A stretch of 15,565 nucleotides of DNA from an uncultured bacterium (GTDB lineage Bacteria > Bacillota > Clostridia > Lachnospirales > Lachnospiraceae). The stretch lies in the NCBI GenBank assembly GCA_947088515.1, contig CAMUHA010000062.1, positions 1 to 15,565 of the forward strand, given 5' to 3'. Below the pieces are notes generated by a model. It was not told the DNA's origin. It worked only from the letters and a program-made list of their open reading frames with translations, and searched no databases. How positions within the stretch are numbered: the first letter of the stretch is position 1; every line of letters begins with the position of its first letter. The position numbers were made by a program, and so were the translations under genes. Below are positions 7,584 through 13,981 of the stretch, one piece after another.

Positions 7584-8414
7584 ATGAATATTGAGATTGC
7601 AAACCGACTGGTTAATTTAAGGAAAAGCAACAATTTATCCCAAGAGGCTCTTGCATCAAAGCTTGGCATCAGCAGACAGGCAGTGAGTAAATGGGAGCGG
7701 GCAGAAGCCTCTCCTGATACGGATAATTTAATTCTACTAGCCCGTCTCTACAAGGTATCTTTGGATGAGCTTTTGAGAACAGAGGATGAAATTCCGCTGC
7801 CAGAAGAAAATGATAAAGCAGAAAATTTTGATGATATTGAAATAATCGCCCCAGAAGAAAACGGGACGGAGAAGGAAAGTGAAAACGGTAAACAGGAATA
7901 TGGTAAAAGCGCTTCCTGTGGTGAAAAGGATGAATATGTGCAGGTGAGCCTTCGGGGTATCCATGTGAAAGATAAAGAAAGCGAAGTGCATGTGGGATGG
8001 GATGGTGTCTGGGTAGAAGAAAAGAAGGCCTGGGGAAAAAGGAAGGGCAGCAAAAATATCAAATACTATCCCATAGAGATAGTCATTCTGGTTGCTTATC
8101 TGATAATTGGATGTGGATTTGGCGCATGGCATCCTGGATGGCTTTTGTTCTTATTGATTCCCATATGGCACTCTCTGATAGCGGCAATTGCACGAAGGGA
8201 CGCATCCTGTTTTGCCTATCCGGTTTTTGCAATATTAATTTATTTATATATTGGGTTGTTTTATTCTGCATGGCATCCAGGCTGGATTATTTTTCTTACA
8301 ATACCACTTTATTATCCTTTTTCTTCCTATATTAACTCATTGATAGGAAATGGGGAAAATGATGAAAGCTATGGCGGACAAGAAGGGATGGGCAGGGATG
8401 ATGGGGAAGAATAA
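7584..8414 (+). CDS. XRE-family transcriptional regulator with C-terminal membrane repeats
   Basis: A 276-residue protein. Residues 6-60 are a Cro/C1-type helix-turn-helix (LRKSNNLSQEALASKLGISR followed by QAVSKWERAEASPDTDNL). An acidic linker follows (about 65-115), then a short beta-type segment (VSLRGIHVKDKESEVHVGWD). The C-terminal part (about 155-262) is hydrophobic and built from two copies, about 48 residues apart, of a unit containing AWHPGW (Ala181 and Ala229), each followed by a membrane helix (LLFLLIPIW and IIFLTIPLY). It is therefore a membrane-tethered DNA-binding protein, plausibly one that responds to membrane state or to the DUF4097 protein encoded next. AAGGAG precedes the ATG. 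The DUF4097 reading frame begins inside its 3' end, indicating translational coupling. HTH assignment is firm; the signal is unknown. Confidence 0.9.
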   Translation: MNIEIANRLVNLRKSNNLSQEALASKLGISRQAVSKWERAEASPDTDNLILLARLYKVSLDELLRTEDEIPLPEENDKAENFDDIEIIAPEENGTEKESENGKQEYGKSASCGEKDEYVQVSLRGIHVKDKESEVHVGWDGVWVEEKKAWGKRKGSKNIKYYPIEIVILVAYLIIGCGFGAWHPGWLLFLLIPIWHSLIAAIARRDASCFAYPVFAILIYLYIGLFYSAWHPGWIIFLTIPLYYPFSSYINSLIGNGENDESYGGQEGMGRDDGEE

Positions 8415-9396
8415 AATTGTCATTGTGGCTGTCGCCGCAGTTGTATTGCTTATGATAGGAGGAATTAGTGTAATGAGTGTGAAAAAGGCATCAGAAGACG
8501 GACAGTTTGGGGGAGCGGTCAATTTTTCAATTGGAGGAAGGGCGGAACTTAGAAATACCATAGAAATTCCTCTGGATAAAGCAAAAAGCTTACAGATAAC
8601 ATATGGAAGTAAAAACATTAAAGTTTATCAGGCAAAGGATAATGTTATTCTTATCAAGGAATATCTGTACAGCAACAAGAAAGAAGCGCAGGCAGAGGCA
8701 GTTTATGGAGAAGATGGAAAGGTATCTGTAACAGGAGGAAGCGCATGGAACTTGATTTTCTTTGGATTTGGCCTGGGGGGAGAGGAACGGATTGAAGTTT
8801 TTATTCCGGAAAAAGGGTTAAAGGAGCTTTCAATTGAAACCGGAAGCGGAAATATTACCTCTGAAGCAGGATATTATCAGGAGGACGGAACTCTTATGGT
8901 AAAAGCCGGAAGCGGAAACGTAAAATGGACAGGAGCCGATACCAGAAACATTTCTTTCCGTACCGGAAGCGGAAACCTGACGGTGGAGCAGATAAAAGGA
9001 ACATCAGAGCTTCATGCCGGAAGCGGGAATATCAAAGTGGAGAAAATAGAAGGCGCAATACAGGCAGGCACTGGAAGCGGAGGGATTACGCTGGAGGAAT
9101 TTGCGGGAAGCGGATGTATGAAAGCCGGAAGCGGCAATATAAAGGTGGAAGCGGTTCAGATAAGAGGAGATTTGGAGCTTGAAACAAACAGCGGAAACAT
9201 AAAGCTGGAACTGCCAGAGAATCTTTCTGGGTGCCAGTTTAATATTAATGCGGGAAGCGGAAACATTCATACGGACTTTGATAAACAGCTTTCTTTTAAT
9301 AAAAAAGGAAACAGCGCACAGGGAACCTTTGGAGAAGAGGCGTTATACCATATCCGGGCAAAAGCCGGAAGCGGAAATGTAAGAATTGAAAACTGA
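8350..9396 (+). CDS. DUF4097 family membrane-anchored protein with GSGN repeats
   Basis: Up to 348 residues, overlapping the XRE gene by 65 bases. The true start is uncertain: ATGs at 8350, 8359, 8362, 8371, 8398 and 8401 are in frame, and AAGGG near 8384-8388 would serve 8398. All choices keep the single membrane helix (about residues 22-43, IVIVAVAAVVLLMIGGISVM). The extracytoplasmic part carries about nine copies of a GSGN motif (for example KAGSGNVKW, HAGSGNIKVEK, KAGSGNIKVEA, NAGSGNIHTDF), spaced mostly 18-22 residues, typical of DUF4097 proteins that form a beta-helix-like stack. LiaX of enterococci also carries DUF4097 and helps control the response to membrane-active antibiotics, so with the membrane XRE regulator this may be an envelope-stress pair. 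That role is inference. A strong terminator follows. Confidence 0.88.
   Translation: MGKMMKAMADKKGWAGMMGKNKIVIVAVAAVVLLMIGGISVMSVKKASEDGQFGGAVNFSIGGRAELRNTIEIPLDKAKSLQITYGSKNIKVYQAKDNVILIKEYLYSNKKEAQAEAVYGEDGKVSVTGGSAWNLIFFGFGLGGEERIEVFIPEKGLKELSIETGSGNITSEAGYYQEDGTLMVKAGSGNVKWTGADTRNISFRTGSGNLTVEQIKGTSELHAGSGNIKVEKIEGAIQAGTGSGGITLEEFAGSGCMKAGSGNIKVEAVQIRGDLELETNSGNIKLELPENLSGCQFNINAGSGNIHTDFDKQLSFNKKGNSAQGTFGEEALYHIRAKAGSGNVRIEN
8841..9377 (+). repeat. Repeated GGAAGCGGAAA units encoding GSGN rungs
   Basis: Near-identical copies of CGGAAGCGGAAA occur at about 8841, 8907, 8964, 9018, 9126, 9252 and 9366, with more diverged copies at about 9072, 9105 and 9190. Spacings are all multiples of three (54, 57, 63, 66 bases or their sums), so the unit is preserved at protein level. 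The high DNA identity suggests recent internal duplication or conversion and may make repeat number variable. Confidence 0.8.
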
Positions 9397-9403
9397 GAAA
9401 CAG

Positions 9404-9447
9404 AAAGGAATACGATATGCAAAGCGCATCCATCGTATTCCTTTTTT
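9404..9447 (+). terminator. Rho-independent terminator after the DUF4097 gene
   Basis: A perfect 13-bp stem (9404-9416 with 9432-9444; arms AAAGGAATACGAT and ATCGTATTCCTTT) encloses a loop with its own ATGC/GCAT pairing and is followed by T to 9447. It lies 8 bases after the DUF4097 stop codon. It lies between convergent genes; read on the minus strand the stem is followed by TTTCTGTTT-like sequence, so it may also serve queT. Confidence 0.92.
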
Positions 9448-9471
9448 GCTGTGGGCCTTGCGGCGCAGGTT

Positions 9472-9987
9472 TTAGTTATAATGGTAATTGGCAGAAAAAA
9501 GTCTTCCCTGGTATCTGCAAAGGGCGGATAAAAGAAACATTCCCAAAATACCGCAGGATATAATCTCCCCAATGCCTACAGTGATAAAGGACAGCCATAA
9601 GGGTCTTATGCCATAAGCAGATAAAAGTACAAATGGCACCACAAGGGTATTTGCAATTATTGGCGGGAGAGGGGCCATCCATTTAATTTTACGCAGTTTA
9701 TAAGTAAAAATGGCTGCAATAAGTGTGGTCAGGCTGCCAAAAATAATGTCTGGAATGGCACAGCCTGTTAAAATATTGGACAAAAGACAGCCGATAAAAA
9801 GTCCCGGAATGGCCGCAGGGGTAAAATAAGGCATAATCGTAAGAGCCTCAGAGAAACGGACCTGGATTGCGTGGTTGGCAAGACCCAGTGCATTGGCAAT
9901 GTAAGTGAGCGTTACATAAAGCGCAGCAATCATTGCAGCCTGAACCAGCAGCAGAACATTAATTGATACATTTTCCTTCTTATTCAT
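9472..9987 (-). CDS. queT: QueT family queuosine-precursor transporter (ECF S component)
   Basis: A 171-residue very hydrophobic protein with about five to six membrane helices. Recognisable QueT features are the N-terminal LVQAAMIAALYVTLTYIANA, IQVRFSEALTIMPYFTPAAI, PGLFIGCLLSNILTG and the segment DIIFGSLTTLIAAIFTYKLR. QueT proteins are substrate-binding S subunits of energy-coupling-factor transporters and import precursors of queuosine, the modified base in tRNA wobble positions. The shared ECF ATPase and T subunits are not in this window. It is the only minus-strand gene, monocistronic, with AAGGAG at 10000-9995 seven bases before the ATG. A consensus promoter and a long structured leader precede it, and in this family such leaders often are preQ1 riboswitches. 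Length is usual for the family. Confidence 0.9.
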   Translation of the reverse strand: MNKKENVSINVLLLVQAAMIAALYVTLTYIANALGLANHAIQVRFSEALTIMPYFTPAAIPGLFIGCLLSNILTGCAIPDIIFGSLTTLIAAIFTYKLRKIKWMAPLPPIIANTLVVPFVLLSAYGIRPLWLSFITVGIGEIISCGILGMFLLSALCRYQGRLFSANYHYN

Positions 9988-10160
9988 TTTTATTCTCCTT
10001 TAGTTTTGTTTTTTGACCGCCCGGCGGACGGGTTGGTGAGGAAGGTCTCGAACTCACCCATGGAAAATTCATACGGACACAGACATTGCGCAAAAGTGGG
10101 ATGCGTATGCTGTATGCAGATGGCGGAATGCTTTTTGGACATACGCCGGAAATCTTCCAA
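9988..10160 (-). promoter_or_regulatory. Long structured 5' leader of queT, candidate preQ1 riboswitch
   Basis: The gap between queT and the next gene (9988-10296) has no coding content I trust; this part is the queT leader. Read on the minus strand it contains a GCGUAUG/CAUACGC pairing in its upstream half. Next is a hairpin GGUGAG (10058-10053) with CUCACC (10040-10035) and a 12-base loop, then a GC-rich hairpin CCGC/GCGG (10027-10017), then an A-rich tract and the Shine-Dalgarno sequence. The loop has CCUU (10045-10042), which could pair with AAGG of the Shine-Dalgarno. This compact hairpin, A-rich and SD-overlapping design is what preQ1 riboswitches show, and queT is a usual preQ1 target. 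The riboswitch class cannot be decided by eye. Confidence 0.5.
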
Positions 10161-10166
10161 AAACTT

Positions 10167-10194
10167 ATTATACCGGAAGGGGAAAGATTGTCAA
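10167..10194 (-). promoter_or_regulatory. Consensus vegetative promoter of queT
   Basis: On the minus strand TTGACA (10194-10189) and TATAAT (10172-10167) are separated by 16 bases. Both hexamers match the sigma-A consensus perfectly. Transcription would begin near 10160, leaving a leader of about 170 bases before the queT start. Confidence 0.88.
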
Positions 10195-10229
10195 GAGATA
10201 CCATAAATTTAACACAGAAATTAATTTGT

Positions 10230-10263
10230 TACTATTCACGTAAATAATGAATAGTAGTATAAT
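10230..10263 (+). promoter_or_regulatory. Promoter of the HerA-like gene with a 9-bp inverted repeat operator
   Basis: TATAAT at 10258-10263 is a perfect -10; TTCACG at 10235-10240 with 17-base spacing is a weak -35. An inverted repeat with arms TACTATTCA (10230-10238) and TGAATAGTA (10248-10256) and a 9-base centre covers the -35 and most of the spacer. A dimeric repressor bound here would block RNA polymerase. The regulator is not identifiable from the window. Confidence 0.65.
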
Positions 10264-10296
10264 TATGTTGATAATTTAACGGAAAGGGAAAAGAAT

Positions 10297-11973
10297 ATGT
10301 ACTATGACAATAAGGTCTGGGTTGGAAAATCCGGAGACGAAAATGTTTATATTTACCCAAGGATGGCAAATCGTCATGGAATGATTGCCGGGGCAACAGG
10401 AACAGGCAAGACAGTTACATTAAAAGTACTGGCAGAGTCCTTTAGCGACTGCGGTGTGCCTGTTTTTCTGGCAGATGTGAAAGGTGACCTGGCAGGCATG
10501 TGCAATAAAGGGGCGGAAAATGAAAGCGTCAAAAAAAGAGCAGAGGAAATGGGGATTTTGGAAGCTGGATTTAATTTTCGCAGTTATCCGGTTACGTTCT
10601 GGGATATTTATGGGGAAAAGGGCCTTCCACTTAGGGCAACCATATCCGAGATGGGGCCTTTATTACTTAGCAGGATTTTGGACTTGAATGAAACACAGAC
10701 AGATATTCTCACCATTATTTTTAAAATTGCAGATAATGAAAGTCTTTTATTGCTGGACACAAAAGACCTACGCTCCATGATACAATATGTAAGCGAAAAT
10801 GCAAAGGAATACAGTGCAAGATATGGAAACCTTCCAAAACAAAGCCTTGGAGCAATTTTACGTGCGCTGGCAGCATTGGAAGCAGAAGGCGGAGAGGAAT
10901 TTTTTGGAGAACCAGCTCTTACGATTTCGGACTGGATGCGTACAGATTGTAATGGAAGGGGAGAAATACAGATATTGGATTGTCAGAAACTGATTGGAAA
11001 TCCCACCATGTATTCTACCTTTTTGCTTTGGATGTTGTCAGAGCTTTTTGAAACACTTCCAGAGGCTGGAGACAGGGATAAACCCAAAATGGTATTTTTC
11101 TTTGACGAGGCTCATCTTTTGTTTGATACTGCTTCAAAAACACTGCTTGGCAAGATTGAACAGGTAGTAAAATTAATCCGTTCCAAGGGGGTGGGCATTT
11201 ATTTTATTACCCAGAATCCTAAGGATATCCCGGATGGCGTTTTGGGGCAGCTTGGAAATAAAGTGCAGCATGCGCTTCATGCCTACACACCGGCAGAACA
11301 AAAGGGAGCAAAGGCCGCGGCCCAGTCGTTCCGGGAGAATCCTGATTTTGACACATATGATGAGCTTACCCGGCTGGGAATTGGAGAAGCGCTTATTTCA
11401 GCGCTGGATGAAGCAGGGGTGCCAACGATTGTAAAAAAATGCAGTATTTTACCGCCGCAAAGTCAGATGGGCGCATTGGAAGAAAGTGACAGAAACAGCC
11501 AGATAACAGGAAGCCTGCTTTACAGCAGATATGCGAAGATGGTGGACAGGGAATCTGCCTATGAAATATTAGAGAAAAAGGTCATGGCAGAGCAGGAAGA
11601 AGAGCGGAAAGCGGCAGAGGCTGCGGAAGCGGAAAAACTGCGTCAAAAAGAAGAGGCGGCAGCCCAAAAGCAGCGTCAGAGGGAAGAAGCGGCAGCGGAA
11701 AGACAGCGTCAGAGGGAAGAGGCAGCAGCAGAAAAGAGACGGCTGCGGGAAGAAGAGGCAGAGCGGAAAGCAGCAGAGAAAAAGGCGGCGGAAAAAGAAA
11801 AACAGATAAAGAAAGCGGTGGAACAGACCGCCAAGAGTGCAGCAGGCACTGTAGGGAGAGAGGTTGGGAATAGTATTGGAAAGTCCTTAGGGGGCAGCTT
11901 TGGAAAGAAAGTCGGCGGAAACATGGGGGCTTCTTTAGGAAGAGGAATTCTTAGCACACTCTTCCGGCTGTAA
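10297..11973 (+). CDS. HerA-like ATPase/helicase, DUF853 family
   Basis: A 558-residue protein of the bacterial HerA-like DUF853 family. The Walker A loop is GATGTGKT (residues 32-39), followed by VPVFLADVKGDLAGM, a family hallmark. Walker B is MVFFFDEAHLLF with Asp270-Glu271. After it come GVGIYFITQNPKDIPDGVLG, QLGNKVQHALHAYTP and LTRLGIGEALISAL, all typical. From about residue 426 the protein is a charged coiled coil containing five 11-residue repeats (448-502), then a Gly/Ala-rich tail (about 515-558, GREVGNSIGKSLGG) that may associate with membranes. HerA-type ATPases are hexameric DNA translocases, but DUF853 members have no well established role. It is transcribed alone, divergently from queT, under a promoter with an inverted repeat. 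No NurA nuclease gene is adjacent. Confidence 0.92.
   Translation: MYYDNKVWVGKSGDENVYIYPRMANRHGMIAGATGTGKTVTLKVLAESFSDCGVPVFLADVKGDLAGMCNKGAENESVKKRAEEMGILEAGFNFRSYPVTFWDIYGEKGLPLRATISEMGPLLLSRILDLNETQTDILTIIFKIADNESLLLLDTKDLRSMIQYVSENAKEYSARYGNLPKQSLGAILRALAALEAEGGEEFFGEPALTISDWMRTDCNGRGEIQILDCQKLIGNPTMYSTFLLWMLSELFETLPEAGDRDKPKMVFFFDEAHLLFDTASKTLLGKIEQVVKLIRSKGVGIYFITQNPKDIPDGVLGQLGNKVQHALHAYTPAEQKGAKAAAQSFRENPDFDTYDELTRLGIGEALISALDEAGVPTIVKKCSILPPQSQMGALEESDRNSQITGSLLYSRYAKMVDRESAYEILEKKVMAEQEEERKAAEAAEAEKLRQKEEAAAQKQRQREEAAAERQRQREEAAAEKRRLREEEAERKAAEKKAAEKEKQIKKAVEQTAKSAAGTVGREVGNSIGKSLGGSFGKKVGGNMGASLGRGILSTLFRL
11638..11802 (+). repeat. Five 11-residue coiled-coil repeats in the HerA-like protein
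   Basis: In-frame 33-base units encode LRQKEEAAAQK, QRQREEAAAER, QRQREEAAAEK, RRLREEEAERK and AAEKKAAEKEK. Units two and three are nearly identical in DNA (from about 11671 and 11704). An 11-residue periodicity gives a long straight or slightly right-handed coiled coil. Confidence 0.8.
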
Positions 11974-12025
11974 GCAGGCAGATAGCCCGCTTGGATAGAG
12001 AATAAAGGACCAGGAAAGAGATTTG

Positions 12026-12054
12026 TCATAACCCCTCAGAAGTTTTCATACACT
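12026..12054 (+). promoter_or_regulatory. Sigma-E-type sporulation promoter of spoIIID
   Basis: CATACACT at 12047-12054 matches the sigma-E -10 consensus (CATACAnT) exactly. TCATAAC at 12026-12032 resembles the sigma-E -35 (KMATATT), and the spacing is 14 bases. In Bacillus subtilis spoIIID is transcribed by sigma-E, so the match fits the known regulation. It lies about 29 bases before the TTG start codon. Confidence 0.8.
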
Positions 12055-12082
12055 GTAAAAAAGTGTTTTGAGGGGAATTCCT

Positions 12083-12340
12083 TTGAAAGATTATATCGAG
12101 GAACGAGCAATCGATATTGCCAATTATATTATTGACAACAATGCGACAGTGAGGCAGACGGCAAAGGCATTTGGAATTTCAAAGTCCACAGTCCATAAGG
12201 ATGTGACGGAGCGACTGATGCAGGTGAATCCAGCGCTTGCAAAAGAAGCCAGAAAAGTGCTGGATGTAAATAAACAGGAGCGCCATATCAGGGGAGGATT
12301 GGCAACAAAAGAAAAATACCAACATTTGCATCATGATTAA
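12083..12340 (+). CDS. spoIIID: SpoIIID, mother-cell sporulation transcription factor
   Basis: An 85-residue protein that reads as SpoIIID along its whole length: KDYIEERAIDIANYIIDNNA, then TVRQTAKAFGISKSTVHKDV, NPALAKEARKVLDVNKQERH and IRGGLATKEKY. The helix-turn-helix (about residues 23-45) carries the near-invariant FGISKSTVHKD. I start it at the TTG at 12083, because AGGGG at 12071-12075 lies 7 bases upstream and the N-terminus then aligns with other SpoIIID proteins; the TTG at 12068 would add five residues and overlaps that site. SpoIIID activates and represses mother-cell genes after engulfment, and a sigma-E-type promoter lies just upstream. It lies 109 bases after the HerA-like gene and has its own promoter. 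It marks the organism as an endospore former. Confidence 0.95.
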   Translation: MKDYIEERAIDIANYIIDNNATVRQTAKAFGISKSTVHKDVTERLMQVNPALAKEARKVLDVNKQERHIRGGLATKEKYQHLHHD

Positions 12341-12397
12341 ATATAAAAACAAACTGGAAACAGACTGTTTGGGAAATTCCGGTATTATGCAAAACAG

Positions 12398-12430
12398 AGG
12401 TGTCTGACACGGCAGCCGGACACCTTTAGT
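12398..12430 (+). terminator. Probable terminator after spoIIID
   Basis: AGGTGTC (12398-12404) pairs with GACACCT (12419-12425), extended by a wobble and a G-C pair, and is followed by a short interrupted T run. The weak T tract makes it less certain than the terminator at 9404. Confidence 0.6.
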
Positions 12431-12431
12431 A

Positions 12432-12459
12432 TTGATGTATTTATTATTCGTGCTATAAT
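12432..12459 (+). promoter_or_regulatory. Promoter of the MATE transporter gene
   Basis: TTGATG (12432-12437) and TATAAT (12454-12459) with a 16-base spacer form a good sigma-A promoter, 47 bases before the MATE start codon and directly after the spoIIID terminator candidate. Confidence 0.75.
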
Positions 12460-12506
12460 GACAGGTGTAGAGCTATTTTGACCATACATTATGTTGAGGA
12501 ATAAAT

Positions 12507-13841
12507 ATGTTATATACAAATAAAGACCTGAAAAAACTGATTATACCGCTGGTATTTGAGCAGCTCCTTGCCATTTTGGTGGGGATGGTGGATACTGTTA
12601 TGATTGCAGGCGTGGGTGAAGCGGCGGTTTCAGGGGTTTCTCTGGTGGATACTATTAACATTCTCATTATAAATATTACAGCAGCATTAGCCACAGGCGG
12701 CGCTGTTGTTGCCGGGCATTTTCTGGGACAGAGGGACCAGGAAAATGCAAGCCGGTCGGCGTGGCAGCTTGTACTGTTTTCGATATGGCTTTCTGTTATT
12801 GTGACAATTATCTTTTTAGCCGCCTACAAACCAGTGTTGCGCATCACCTTTGGAAAGGTGGAACCGGCAGTTATGGAAAGTGCCGCTACCTATCTGGTTA
12901 TTACGGCGCTTTCTATCTGTCCTCTTGCAATTTATAATTCCTGTGCGGCATTATTCCGGGCGATGAGCGATTCCAAAACCACTATGCTTATTGCAATTGT
13001 TATGAACCTGATTAACCTGACAGGAAATGCTGTTTTAATTTACGGTGCAAAGCTGGGAGTGGCTGGAGCGGCCATCGCGACTACTTTTTCAAGAATAGTG
13101 GCAGCCTTTATTATTATGGCGCTGATGTTTCATATGGACAGGCAGATTAACTTTAAGGGAAGACTTACCTGGAGACTGGATATTATACTGATTAAGAAAA
13201 TACTTTATATTGGCATACCAAACAGCCTTGAAAATAGTCTGTTCCAGCTTGGAAAAATTCTGCTTTTAAGCCTTATTTCTACATTTGGCACTTATGCGAT
13301 TGCGGCCAATGCTGTCTGTAATACCCTTGCAAGCTTTAATGTTTTGCCTGGACAGGCAATCAATATGGCTCTTTTGTCAGTGGCTTCTATGTGTATTGGA
13401 GCGGGCGATTTTAAGCAGGCAAGGTACTATACAAAAAAGCTCATGTGCATTTCTATAGGATGTACAGGGGCAATATCGGGTATTTTGTTTCTTTCAGCTC
13501 CATGGATTTTGAGAATTTACCAGCTGACCCCGCAGACTGAAAACCTGGCGGTTCAGGTTATGCGGTGGCATACGGTTCTGGCTGTGCTTCTCTGGATGCC
13601 TTCCTTTACCCTGCCTAACACACTGCGGGCAGCAGGGGATGTGGTGTGGACTATGGTTATAGCCATTGGGTCCATGTGGATTTTCAGAATTGGCTTTGCT
13701 TATTTGTTTAGCTATTATTTTAATGGCGGCCTTCTTGGAGTATGGATTGCAATGACAATTGACTGGGGCTTTCGGGGCCTTTGTTACGGAATACGGTACC
13801 ATGGACATAAATGGGAGCGTTTTTGGGGAACAACTGGGTAA
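12507..13841 (+). CDS. MATE family efflux transporter
   Basis: A 444-residue inner-membrane transporter with about twelve hydrophobic helices. The N-terminal half shows MATE features: LIIPLVFEQLLAILVGMVDT, VMIAGVGEAAVSGVSLVDT, ATGGAVVAGHFLGQRDQENA and the ALFRAMSDSKTTM loop. The second half repeats the pattern (LYIGIPNSLENSLFQLGKI, LPGQAINMALLSVASMCIGA and TLPNTLRAAGDVVWTM). MATE proteins export organic cations or drugs in exchange for sodium ions or protons; the substrate cannot be read from the sequence. GAGGA at 12496-12500 precedes the ATG by 6 bases. It has its own promoter and no adjacent regulator, so it is probably monocistronic. Length matches the family and I see no disruption. Confidence 0.95.
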   Translation: MLYTNKDLKKLIIPLVFEQLLAILVGMVDTVMIAGVGEAAVSGVSLVDTINILIINITAALATGGAVVAGHFLGQRDQENASRSAWQLVLFSIWLSVIVTIIFLAAYKPVLRITFGKVEPAVMESAATYLVITALSICPLAIYNSCAALFRAMSDSKTTMLIAIVMNLINLTGNAVLIYGAKLGVAGAAIATTFSRIVAAFIIMALMFHMDRQINFKGRLTWRLDIILIKKILYIGIPNSLENSLFQLGKILLLSLISTFGTYAIAANAVCNTLASFNVLPGQAINMALLSVASMCIGAGDFKQARYYTKKLMCISIGCTGAISGILFLSAPWILRIYQLTPQTENLAVQVMRWHTVLAVLLWMPSFTLPNTLRAAGDVVWTMVIAIGSMWIFRIGFAYLFSYYFNGGLLGVWIAMTIDWGFRGLCYGIRYHGHKWERFWGTTG

Positions 13842-13981
13842 AAGAAATAAAGGCAGCGGGCAGGAGAGTCTTTTAATGGAAAGGAATGTCTGACTGACTT
13901 TTTATTTTCAAAAAGGTATCAAAAGGAACAGCGGCTTGTTTTGGACAAGACACTGATTAAAGATACAGGAGGAGCTAAATT

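Noticed and set aside
8841..9377. Regular short repeats that could suggest a CRISPR array
   Set aside because: Spacings are multiples of three, the reading frame stays open and the repeats encode GSGN rungs of a DUF4097 protein.
10035..10058. tRNA T-arm-like GUUCGAGACC in the queT leader
   Set aside because: The flanks do not form a five-bp T stem and no acceptor, D or anticodon arms can be built around it.
10006..10206. 66-codon plus-strand reading frame between queT and the HerA-like gene
   Set aside because: It lies antisense to the queT leader and promoter, has no ribosome binding site, and has a composition unlike a real protein.
12341..12397. CAAAC/GTTTG short inverted repeat after spoIIID
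   Set aside because: The stem is only five bp with a 12-base loop and no T tract; the downstream hairpin at 12398 is a better terminator candidate.
13842..13981. Possible guanine (purine) riboswitch before guaA
   Set aside because: The conserved purine-aptamer core and its three-stem layout are not visible in this 140-base stretch, which I otherwise find featureless apart from the guaA ribosome binding site.
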